The position numbers and the translations under genes were made by a program. The notes beneath the pieces were generated by a model. That model did not search any database and was not told the origin of the DNA. It saw only the letters and a list, made by a program, of their open reading frames with translations. This document shows, in pieces, positions 16,677-23,568 of a DNA stretch of 59,881 nt. Position 1 is the stretch's first letter, and the number at the start of each line of letters is the position of its first letter. Source of the stretch: Paenibacillus radicis (ex Gao et al. 2016) (lineage in GTDB: Bacteria; Bacillota; Bacilli; Paenibacillales; Paenibacillaceae). The DNA is taken from NCBI RefSeq assembly GCF_014641555.1, contig NZ_BMHY01000024.1:6754-66634 (forward strand), given 5' to 3'.

Positions 16677-16693
16677 TTGTATTCCCTCCTTTT

Positions 16694-16987
16694 CTATACA
16701 GACGTTTCAAAGAACTCAAGTTCTTTGCTGTCATCGCTCAGTTGAACGATTGCTTTTTTCCAGTCAGGTCTATAGCCACTGTGTTTACCATAGCGTTTAG
16801 GCTTGCCTGCAACGCGCATTGTGTTAACGCCAGTCACTTTCACTTTAAAGATTTGCTCAATAGCATCTTTAATTTCGGTTTTGTTAGCACGAAGATCGAC
16901 TTCAAACACATAACGTTTGACAGCCATGTAATCGCTCGTGCGCTCCGTAATAACAGGGCGTTTGATAATATCGCGAGGATTTTTCAT
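16694..16987 (-). CDS. rplW: 50S ribosomal protein L23
   Basis: 97 residues starting MKNPRDIIKRPVITERTSDY, with VFEVDLRANKTEIKDAIEQIFKVKVTGVNTM. L23 is the tunnel-exit dock for trigger factor and SRP. It starts on the same base at which rplD ends, so the two are tightly coupled. Confidence 0.98.
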   Translation of the reverse strand: MKNPRDIIKRPVITERTSDYMAVKRYVFEVDLRANKTEIKDAIEQIFKVKVTGVNTMRVAGKPKRYGKHSGYRPDWKKAIVQLSDDSKELEFFETSV

Positions 16988-17610
16988 TACGCAAACACCT
17001 CCTGTACTTTCTCTACCGCTTCTTTCGTGATGATGAGCTTGTCATGTACCAAGACATCCAGAACATTAATGCCGTCAGCAGCGACGAATTTCACGCCTGG
17101 GATGTTACGTGCAGACAATGCTACGTTATCATCATAGCTAGGCAAAACAACAAGTGCTTTGCGGTCAGCTTTCAGGTTGTTAAGAATTGCTGCGAATTCC
17201 TTCGTTTTAGGTGCCGCGAGTGCCAATTGATCCAGAACGATAATTTCGTTCGCGATCACTTTGGAAGACAATGCGGATTTAATCGCCAGACGGCGAACCT
17301 TCTTAGGAAGCTTGAACCCGTAAGAGCGTGGAGTTGGTCCGAAAACCGTACCGCCGCCAACCCATTGCGGGGAGCGAATGCTGCCTTGACGTGCACGGCC
17401 CGTACCTTTTTGTTTCCAAGGCTTACGACCGCCGCCGCGTACTTCGGAGCGTCCTTTAGTTTTGTGCGTCCCAGCGCGCTCAGCAGCTTGCTGAAGGACA
17501 ACAGCGCTATGCAGCACGTGTGCGTTAGGTTGAATTCCGAATACGCTATCGGAAAGCTCAACTTCGCCAACTTGTGCGCCACTCACGTTGTATACTGTTA
17601 CTTTAGGCAT
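16987..17610 (-). CDS. rplD: 50S ribosomal protein L4
   Basis: 207 residues. The extended tunnel loop is visible as GGGRKPWKQKGTGRARQGSIRSPQ (about 60-83), followed by GGGTVFGPTPRSY. In enteric bacteria L4 also controls the S10 operon; whether it does so here is unknown. It lies between rplC and rplW. Confidence 0.98.
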   Translation of the reverse strand: MPKVTVYNVSGAQVGEVELSDSVFGIQPNAHVLHSAVVLQQAAERAGTHKTKGRSEVRGGGRKPWKQKGTGRARQGSIRSPQWVGGGTVFGPTPRSYGFKLPKKVRRLAIKSALSSKVIANEIIVLDQLALAAPKTKEFAAILNNLKADRKALVVLPSYDDNVALSARNIPGVKFVAADGINVLDVLVHDKLIITKEAVEKVQEVFA

Positions 17611-17636
17611 TTCTTGTTCCTCCTTTCTTATAACAA

Positions 17637-18260
17637 TTAGTTCTTAACTGTTTGTTTCACTTTAACGAATCCGTTTTTCGCTCCAGGAATGGATCCTTTA
17701 ACGAGCAGTACGTTGCGTTCTGCATCTACACGGATAATTTCAAGCTTTTGAATCGTAACCGTTTCGCTGCCCATGTGACCTGGAAGGCGTTTGCCTTTCG
17801 GTACGCGGTTCGCTTGGATCGAACCCATGGAACCAGGACCACGGTGATAACGAGAGCCGTGAGCCATAGGACCCGTGCTTTGTCCCCAACGTTTAATAAC
17901 GCCGGCGAAACCTTTACCTTTGGAAATACCCGTTACGTCAACAAATTCGCCCTCTGCGAACAAGTCAGCACCTACTGTTTGGCCAACCTCATATTCAGCA
18001 AGGTTAATTCCGCGAATTTCACGAACGTAGCGCTTAGGAGTCGTATTGGCTTTCTTCGCGTGGCCGATTTCCGGCTTGATCACTCTGGATTCTTTTTTAT
18101 CGGAGAAACCGAGTTGAACAGCTTCATAGCCATCGTTCTCTTGATCTTTCTTTTGAAGAACAACGCAAGGACCTGCTTCGATAACTGTAACCGGAATTAC
18201 GTTACCTTCAGCGGTAAACACTTGAGTCATTCCAAGTTTTTTCCCTAAGATACCTTTCAT
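17637..18260 (-). CDS. rplC: 50S ribosomal protein L3
   Basis: 207 residues starting MKGILGKKLGMTQVFTAEGNVIPVTVIEAGPC. The Gln-methylation-site region KGKGFAGVIKRWGQSTGPMAHGSRYHRGPGSMG (about 122-154) is present. It is an early 50S assembly protein near the peptidyl transferase centre. A longer in-frame ATG at 18290 is rejected in favour of 18260, which has GAGGTG upstream and the family start. Confidence 0.98.
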   Translation of the reverse strand: MKGILGKKLGMTQVFTAEGNVIPVTVIEAGPCVVLQKKDQENDGYEAVQLGFSDKKESRVIKPEIGHAKKANTTPKRYVREIRGINLAEYEVGQTVGADLFAEGEFVDVTGISKGKGFAGVIKRWGQSTGPMAHGSRYHRGPGSMGSIQANRVPKGKRLPGHMGSETVTIQKLEIIRVDAERNVLLVKGSIPGAKNGFVKVKQTVKN

Positions 18261-18301
18261 GTTGACACCTCGTTTCTTTTCAATAATCAATTATGCTGTT
18301 A

Positions 18302-18610
18302 TTACAGTTTGATTTCGATATCTACACCGGATGGTAAATCCAGGCGCATCAACGCATCAACCGTTTGCGGCGTTGGGTTCACAATGTCGATCAAGCGTTT
18401 ATGTGTACGCTGTTCGAATTGCTCCCGAGAATCCTTGTACTTGTGCACCGCACGGAGAATGGTGATGATTTGCTTTTCCGTAGGCAACGGAATCGGCCCG
18501 GATACGCCTGCACCGGAACGTTTTGCAGTTTCCACGATTTTCTCTGCGGATTGATCAAGAATTCTGTGATCGTATGCTTTCAAGCGAATACGAATCTTTT
18601 GCTTTGCCAT
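18302..18610 (-). CDS. rpsJ: 30S ribosomal protein S10 (NusE)
   Basis: 102 residues starting MAKQKIRIRLKAYDHRILDQS, ending LPSGVDIEIKL. Besides its 30S role, S10 binds NusB and NusG in antitermination and transcription-translation coupling. An in-frame frame open up to 18715 would add 35 residues, but that stretch covers the leader hairpin. AAGGAGGGA precedes the ATG at 18608-18610. It is the first gene of the about 15-kb ribosomal superoperon. Confidence 0.98.
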   Translation of the reverse strand: MAKQKIRIRLKAYDHRILDQSAEKIVETAKRSGAGVSGPIPLPTEKQIITILRAVHKYKDSREQFEQRTHKRLIDIVNPTPQTVDALMRLDLPSGVDIEIKL

Positions 18611-18663
18611 ATAAGTCCCTCCTTCTATCGCCCAATTTATTATCGGACATACTCCGTGAGAAA

Positions 18664-18697
18664 ACCCGGCACATGCCCCATGGCAAAGGGGCCGGGT
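18664..18697 (-). promoter_or_regulatory. Leader hairpin of the rpsJ operon (possible attenuator)
   Basis: Between the promoter and rpsJ, ACCCGGC (18664-18670) pairs with GCCGGGT (18691-18697), with an inner CCCC/GGG pairing. On the minus strand the stem is followed by TTTTCTC, giving a weak terminator shape. It could be a regulatory attenuator, a stability element or a processing site. The T tract is short. Confidence 0.5.
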
Positions 18698-18746
18698 GTG
18701 TCGGCAACCTCTCACATCATCGCAACGTCACAGACCAACAGTCAAT

Positions 18747-18775
18747 ATTATAACGAAGTGGGCGGGCAATTGCAA
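18747..18775 (-). promoter_or_regulatory. Strong SigA promoter of the rpsJ operon
   Basis: TTGCAA (18770-18775), 17-base spacer, perfect TATAAT (18747-18752). The start point would be near 18740, giving a leader of about 130 bases before rpsJ. It makes the S10 operon independent of tuf and of the ABC transporter genes upstream. Confidence 0.85.
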
Positions 18776-19029
18776 GGGAAAATTGAATAACTTCGCCAGT
18801 ATTGCTGCAATACTTCAATTATGATGCAGAAACGGCATTTTTAACGTTAAAATTGCCATCTGCCGCCGCTGCTTCCGCTCTTCAATGTCTTTGACTAGCA
18901 TAACTGCCAGTCCATTGAATCTCAAATCCAATTTCGCCCTGTAAGATGATATGGGATTAGCTTGGTGCATATCAGCATCTCTATATAATAGAAGAAACAA
19001 GTTAGCTAACCGGGGTCTGAACGTAAAAA
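18776..19029. other. Gene-free spacer with two operator-like palindromes
   Basis: This 254-base spacer lies between the ABC-operon terminator and the rpsJ promoter. It holds an exact 17-base palindrome AGTATTGCTGCAATACT apart from its centre base (18798-18814), and a 24-base palindrome with one mismatched pair (GGCATTTTTAAC / GTTAAAATTGCC, 18834-18857). Both are 25-85 bases upstream of the -35 box. A 61-residue minus open frame (18815-19000, TTG start) crosses them but has no ribosome-binding site and no recognisable features. Confidence 0.55.
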
Positions 19030-19083
19030 ATGCAGCTATATCGCTTGGCGGGCGGTCATGCCCGAGCCAAACATAGCTGCATT
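19025..19083 (-). terminator. Terminator of the ABC transporter operon
   Basis: A long hairpin whose outer arms AATGCAGCTAT... pair across 19029-19083, followed on the minus strand by six T and lying just after the ATPase stop codon. It isolates the transporter from the rpsJ operon. Confidence 0.85.
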
Positions 19084-19099
19084 CAAACCATTCAAATTT

Positions 19100-19894
19100 T
19101 CAACCGAGCACGACGCGGTCATCCGCCATCTTCTTGCCGCTGATTTGCTCGAACTCGCCGAGCAGACGTTCTACGGTCAGATCCTTCTTCCGGTCTTCGT
19201 TGACTTCTAGAATGATCTTACCTTTGTCCATCATGATCAGACGGTTGCCAAGACGAATCGCTTGTTCCATGTTGTGGGTAACCATCAGCGTTGTGAGATT
19301 CATTTCGCGTACGAGCGATTCCGTCAATGCCGTGATCAACTCGGCACGTGCAGGATCGAGCGCTGCTGTATGCTCGTCCAACAACAGGATCTGAGGCTTC
19401 GTAAACGTCGCCATCAACAAGCTAAGCGCTTGGCGCTCGCCGCCGGACAACATACCTACCTTAGCGCTAAGACGATTCTCAAGACCAATACCGAGACGTG
19501 ATAGTTGTTCACGAAAAATTGTGCGGCGGCTGCGATTGGTGCTGAACGAAAAACCTCTTTGTTGACCGCGTTTATAGGCCATCGCCAAGTTTTCTTCAAT
19601 AGACATCCGCGGAGCCGTACCCGCCATTGGGTCTTGAAAGACGCGGCCGATCCATTTGCTTCTACGGTACTCCGGAAGAGCGCTAATGTTTCTGCCGTCG
19701 ATCTTCACTTCGCCGATATCTGGCTTCATAACGCCTGAGATAATATTCATTAAGGTCGATTTGCCTGCACCGTTGCTTCCGATAACTGTAATGAAATCTC
19801 CCGGCTTCATAGCGAGGTTGATGTTGACGAGCGCTGTTTTCTCATCTAATGTACCTGGGTTGAACAGCTTCGATACTTTTGATATTTCCAGCAT
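19100..19894 (-). CDS. ABC transporter ATP-binding protein (partner of an ABC_sub_bind system)
   Basis: 264 residues. Walker A GSNGAGKST (39-47), signature LSGGERQALSLL (about 148-159), Walker B ILLLDEHTAALD and the H-loop MVTHNMEQA are all intact. It powers uptake through the permease encoded just upstream, with which it shares one base (TGATG). The order lipoprotein-permease-ATPase and the LivH-like permease match systems whose binding protein is of the TrpX/ABC_sub_bind family. The substrate cannot be read from the sequence. Confidence 0.9.
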   Translation of the reverse strand: MLEISKVSKLFNPGTLDEKTALVNINLAMKPGDFITVIGSNGAGKSTLMNIISGVMKPDIGEVKIDGRNISALPEYRRSKWIGRVFQDPMAGTAPRMSIEENLAMAYKRGQQRGFSFSTNRSRRTIFREQLSRLGIGLENRLSAKVGMLSGGERQALSLLMATFTKPQILLLDEHTAALDPARAELITALTESLVREMNLTTLMVTHNMEQAIRLGNRLIMMDKGKIILEVNEDRKKDLTVERLLGEFEQISGKKMADDRVVLG

Positions 19895-20811
19895 CAGCGT
19901 CCTCCCCCTTTCTGACCATTCCCGCCAAGAATTTGAGCGGTGCGTTTGCGTGCCAAGTTCTTCTGCTTCCAGGATTTCTGCATGGAAGGGAATACAAGAG
20001 CCACAATAACGATAACCGCTGTAATGAGCTTCAAGTCGGAGGCCTCAAGGAAGTCGCTCTGATAAGCAAGGCCGATAATAATGCGGTAAACAATCGATCC
20101 TAACACGACTGCGAGCGTTGCGCGGAATACCGACTTGGCGCCAAAAATCGCTTCGCCGATAATAACCGATGCCAGACCGATTACGATCATGCCGACGCCC
20201 ATGGAAATGTCAGCAAATCCGCTTTGTTGAGCAATGAGCGAGCCAGATAGCGCAACCAGGCCGTTGGATAGTGCGATGCCCAATATTTTCGTATTGTCCG
20301 TGTTCGTTCCAAAGCTTCTAATCATACGCTCGTTATCGCCGGTCGCACGCAGGCTAAGCCCGAGATCCGTACGGAAAAACAAATCCAGCAGCACTTTAAT
20401 CGCAATCACAACAAACGGCATAAGCAGCAGCACCTTCATGCTGGAGAATACAGTTACAATATCTGCACCCATTAGGCCGATATTCGGTTTGCCGCCGAGT
20501 ATCCTCATATTAATGGAGTATAGAGCGATCATCATCAGGATGCCTGACAATAGTCCATTGATTTTACCCTTCGTATGAAGAATGCCTGTAATTGCTCCAG
20601 CAATAGCACCAGCACCAAATGCCGCCAGACAAGCCACCCAAGGCGAGACTCCGTCTGTAATAAGAACCGCTGCCACAGCCGCACCGGTCGTAAAGCTGGC
20701 GTCGACCGTAAGGTCGGGAAAGTCAAGGATGCGGAAAGTAATATAGACGCCTAGAGCCATAAGCGAGTAAATTAATCCAAGCTCAAAAGCACCGTTTAAC
20801 CATACTGGCAC
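19894..20811 (-). CDS. ABC transporter permease, branched-chain-amino-acid (LivH-like) family
   Basis: 305 residues, strongly hydrophobic, with about eight to nine membrane segments. The cytoplasmic loop FFRTDLGLSLRATGDNERMIRSFG (about 160-183) is the coupling region of LivH-like permeases that contacts the ATPase. The frame is open to 20853, but GTG at 20809-20811 is chosen because AAGGAGGT lies just before it and it begins MPVWLNGAFELGL. A basic, glycine-rich C-tail (KRTAQILGGNGQKGGGR) is cytoplasmic. Substrate unknown. Confidence 0.9.
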   Translation of the reverse strand: MPVWLNGAFELGLIYSLMALGVYITFRILDFPDLTVDASFTTGAAVAAVLITDGVSPWVACLAAFGAGAIAGAITGILHTKGKINGLLSGILMMIALYSINMRILGGKPNIGLMGADIVTVFSSMKVLLLMPFVVIAIKVLLDLFFRTDLGLSLRATGDNERMIRSFGTNTDNTKILGIALSNGLVALSGSLIAQQSGFADISMGVGMIVIGLASVIIGEAIFGAKSVFRATLAVVLGSIVYRIIIGLAYQSDFLEASDLKLITAVIVIVALVFPSMQKSWKQKNLARKRTAQILGGNGQKGGGR

Positions 20812-20880
20812 CGGTGGCACCTCCTTAGAAAATAGAAAACAGGATGAACACAAGGAGCGTTCACCCCGTTCTCTTTCTTA

Positions 20881-21951
20881 CTATTCGATAATATTGTTAG
20901 CCGGGTCTTTAACGCCAGCTTTCATTTCGTCTGTTACCGTAATGCCTTGATCAGCAGCTGCCTTCATGTTAAGAATCAAATCCAGCTTGTCCGGAACCGT
21001 TACTTTCATTTCAGCAGGATTTTTGCCTTTCAAAATTTCAGCGGCCATTTCACCAACTTGGTAGCCATGGTCATAATATTTGAAACCAACTGTTGCAAAA
21101 GCGCCTTTCTCAACGGTATCACGGTCACTCGAGAAGAAAGGAATATCGTTGTCTTTCGCGATTTGCAGCAAGCTCTCAACAGCAGCTACAACCGTGTTGT
21201 CAAGCGCAATAAACATCGCGTCCACTTTGCCAACGAGCGATTCGCCAGCTTGCTTAACTTCCGATGTATTCGTTACTGCAGCTTGTACCAGCTTAATGTT
21301 ATGTTTAGCGAGCGCTTGCTCCGCATTTTTCGCCATAACAACTGCATTCGTCTCGCCTTTATTGATAACCATGCCTACGTTTTTCACATTCGGAAAATTG
21401 GCAGCGATGAAATCCATCAGTTGAACGATTGCTTCAGGGTTCGTGTCGGAAGCACCTGTTACATTTCCTCCTGGAGCGTCAAGGTTAGTGACCAGCTTAG
21501 CATCAAGCGGATCCGTCACAGCCGCGAACAATACAGGTCCTTTGTTGCCCGCATTGACATAAGCTTGTACAATTGCTTGTGCCGATGGTGTTGCGATGCC
21601 AAGCGCCAGATCTGCTTTCGCACCGGCAATTTTTTGTGCGATCGAGCCATTGTTCGTTTGGTCGCCTTGCGCCGTATTAAAATCTACGGTCAAGTTGTCC
21701 CCGTCTACAAAGCCCGCATCCTTCAATGCCGCAAGAAAACCTTCTCTTGTTGCATCAAGGGATGGATGCTCCACGATTTGGGAGATTGATACTTTATACT
21801 TTTTGCTATCCTTTGGCGTTTCTGAACCGCTATTCTCTGTACCTGTGGATCCATTGTTTCCGCCTGATGCATTGTTCTCCGGTTTGCTGCCGCATGCCGA
21901 GACAACCAGCAGCAGGACCAGCGCAAGCGGTACCAGCCATTTCATCTTCAT
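20881..21951 (-). CDS. ABC transporter substrate-binding lipoprotein (ABC_sub_bind/TrpX-like)
   Basis: 356 residues with a lipoprotein signal peptide ending LVVSAC (lipid Cys20), then a Gly/Asn/Ser-rich linker (about 21-50) and a two-lobed periplasmic-binding fold: YKVSISQIVEHPSLDATREGF, ITPSAQ-like GIATPSAQA, DPLDAKLV and the FFSSDRDTV stretch. The family includes the tryptophan-binding TrpX of Streptococcus, so an aromatic or similar amino acid is possible, but no ligand residues prove it. It is the first gene of the operon, with its own promoter at 22058-22086. No T-box or riboswitch is evident in its 100-base leader. Confidence 0.88.
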   Translation of the reverse strand: MKMKWLVPLALVLLLVVSACGSKPENNASGGNNGSTGTENSGSETPKDSKKYKVSISQIVEHPSLDATREGFLAALKDAGFVDGDNLTVDFNTAQGDQTNNGSIAQKIAGAKADLALGIATPSAQAIVQAYVNAGNKGPVLFAAVTDPLDAKLVTNLDAPGGNVTGASDTNPEAIVQLMDFIAANFPNVKNVGMVINKGETNAVVMAKNAEQALAKHNIKLVQAAVTNTSEVKQAGESLVGKVDAMFIALDNTVVAAVESLLQIAKDNDIPFFSSDRDTVEKGAFATVGFKYYDHGYQVGEMAAEILKGKNPAEMKVTVPDKLDLILNMKAAADQGITVTDEMKAGVKDPANNIIE

Positions 21952-22057
21952 TTTTGTTTTACCCCTCTCATCTCTTTGCCGACCCCATTATCCCCTTTAA
22001 TTAATTTAGAAATAATGTCATCTCTAAAAATAGTCAGTTGCCGACTTATTAGTTTTA

Positions 22058-22086
22058 ATAGTAAATGCGCCATTTAGTCATGTCAA
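22058..22086 (-). promoter_or_regulatory. Strong SigA promoter of the ABC transporter operon
   Basis: Perfect TTGACA (22081-22086), 17-base spacer, TACTAT (22058-22063). It lies in the 304-base gap between tuf and the lipoprotein gene. The gap holds only this promoter, a cre-like site and the tuf terminator. Confidence 0.85.
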
Positions 22087-22113
22087 TGCTTATGTTAGAG
22101 TAAAAATTAGCAG

Positions 22114-22129
22114 TTGAAAGCGTTTGCTA
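22114..22129. promoter_or_regulatory. cre-like (CcpA) site upstream of the ABC operon promoter
   Basis: TTGAAAGCGTTTGCTA fits the catabolite-response consensus WTGWAARCGYWWWCWW with one mismatch. Its centre is about 70 bases upstream of the predicted start. Sites above the -35 box in Bacillus (ackA, pta) activate rather than repress, so glucose activation is a possibility. Single-site evidence only. Confidence 0.4.
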
Positions 22130-22186
22130 TACTTCGATACAACTACTTTATAATATTCTGTATCAATTCGTTATCATAATTCATAT

Positions 22187-22222
22187 AAAAAAAGGCTATC
22201 CCGAGCAAGCCCGGAATAGCCT
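22187..22222 (-). terminator. Terminator after tuf
   Basis: AGGCTAT (22193-22199) pairs with ATAGCCT (22216-22222), with a further GC-rich inner stem. Seven T follow on the minus strand (complement of 22187-22193). It ends the rpsL-rpsG-fusA-tuf transcript. Confidence 0.9.
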
Positions 22223-22255
22223 TCTTGTATTCCATGCGGCCTAAGCCGCGCGGAA

Positions 22256-23446
22256 TTATTTTTGGATAGTTGCTACAGCGCCAGCGCCTACAGTACGGCC
22301 GCCTTCACGGATGGAGAAGCGAGTGCCTTCTTCAACCGCGATTGGAGCGATCAGTTCAACTGTAACCGTGATGTTGTCGCCAGGCATAACCATCTCAGTG
22401 CCTTCTGGCAGGTTGATGATACCTGTAACGTCAGTTGTACGGAAGTAGAACTGTGGACGGTAACCTGTGAAGAAAGGTTTGTGACGTCCGCCCTCTTCTT
22501 TAGTCAGAACGTAGATTTGAGCTGTGAAGTTAGTGTGTGGTTTAACCGAAGCTGGTTTAGCCAAAACTTGTCCACGCTCGATATCTTTACGGTCAACACC
22601 ACGAAGCAGTGCGCCGATGTTGTCGCCCGCTTGAGCGGAGTCCATCAATTTACGGAACATTTCTACGCCCGTAACGACGGATTTGCGAGTTTCTTCAGCA
22701 AGACCAACGATTTCGATCTCGTCGCCGACTTTAACCACACCACGATCGATACGGCCAGTTGCAACTGTACCACGACCAGTGATTGTGAACACGTCCTCGA
22801 CAGGCATCAGGAAAGGCTTAGCAGTGTCGCGCTCTGGAGTTGGGATGTAAGCATCCACTTGCTCGAACAGCTCAACGATTTTGTCAGCCCAAGGACCATC
22901 TGGGTTTTGCAGAGCTTCACGCGCTGCGCCACGGATGATTGGAGTGTCGTCGCCTGGGAACTCATACTCGGAAAGAAGGTCGCGAACTTCCATCTCAACC
23001 AGTTCAAGAAGCTCTTCGTCTTCAACCATGTCGCATTTGTTCAGGAATACAACGATGTAAGGTACGCCTACTTGGCGGGACAACAGGATGTGCTCGCGAG
23101 TTTGCGGCATAGGGCCGTCAGCTGCGGATACAACCAGGATTGCGCCGTCCATTTGAGCAGCACCAGTGATCATGTTTTTAACATAGTCGGCGTGACCTGG
23201 GCAGTCAACGTGAGCATAGTGACGGTTAGGAGTCTCATACTCAACGTGAGCTGTCGAGATCGTGATACCACGCTCGCGCTCTTCTGGAGCTTTGTCGATT
23301 TGGTCGAATGCGATTGCCGCGCCGCCGTATTTTTTGGAAAGTACAGTGGTGATAGCTGCAGTCAGAGTCGTTTTACCATGGTCGACGTGACCGATAGTAC
23401 CGATATTAACGTGCGGTTTGTTACGTTCAAATTTAGCCTTTGCCAT
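22256..23446 (-). CDS. tuf: Elongation factor Tu
   Basis: 396 residues, the full-length three-domain GTPase that brings aminoacyl-tRNA to the ribosome. G1 GHVDHGKT (19-26), G3 DCPGH with catalytic H85 (81-85) and G4 NKCD (136-139) are intact. Domains 2 and 3 end with GGRTVGAGAVATIQK. It is the last gene of the str operon, 122 bases after fusA. The strong codon bias leaves a 395-codon open frame on the opposite strand, which is not a gene. Confidence 0.99.
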   Translation of the reverse strand: MAKAKFERNKPHVNIGTIGHVDHGKTTLTAAITTVLSKKYGGAAIAFDQIDKAPEERERGITISTAHVEYETPNRHYAHVDCPGHADYVKNMITGAAQMDGAILVVSAADGPMPQTREHILLSRQVGVPYIVVFLNKCDMVEDEELLELVEMEVRDLLSEYEFPGDDTPIIRGAAREALQNPDGPWADKIVELFEQVDAYIPTPERDTAKPFLMPVEDVFTITGRGTVATGRIDRGVVKVGDEIEIVGLAEETRKSVVTGVEMFRKLMDSAQAGDNIGALLRGVDRKDIERGQVLAKPASVKPHTNFTAQIYVLTKEEGGRHKPFFTGYRPQFYFRTTDVTGIINLPEGTEMVMPGDNITVTVELIAPIAVEEGTRFSIREGGRTVGAGAVATIQK

Positions 23447-23568
23447 TGAACTTAATCCTCCTTAATATAACTAAAGTTTTATGTGTGGGCCGAATCTCCG
23501 CCTGCCGGGCAAGTGAAGATGTCGACCAAAGCAACCCGAAGGTTCAAGCAACGCTATATTCGGTAGAA

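Noticed and set aside
18611..18715. 35-residue N-terminal extension of S10
   Set aside because: It covers the leader hairpin and lacks a ribosome-binding site; the conserved S10 start is at 18610.
18962..18989. Plus-strand promoter-like TTGGTG-16-TATAAT
   Set aside because: It points into the ABC-operon terminator with no gene or plus-strand terminator beyond it; probably chance in an AT-rich spacer.
22262..23449. A 395-codon plus-strand open frame
   Set aside because: Exact mirror of tuf, caused by strong codon bias.
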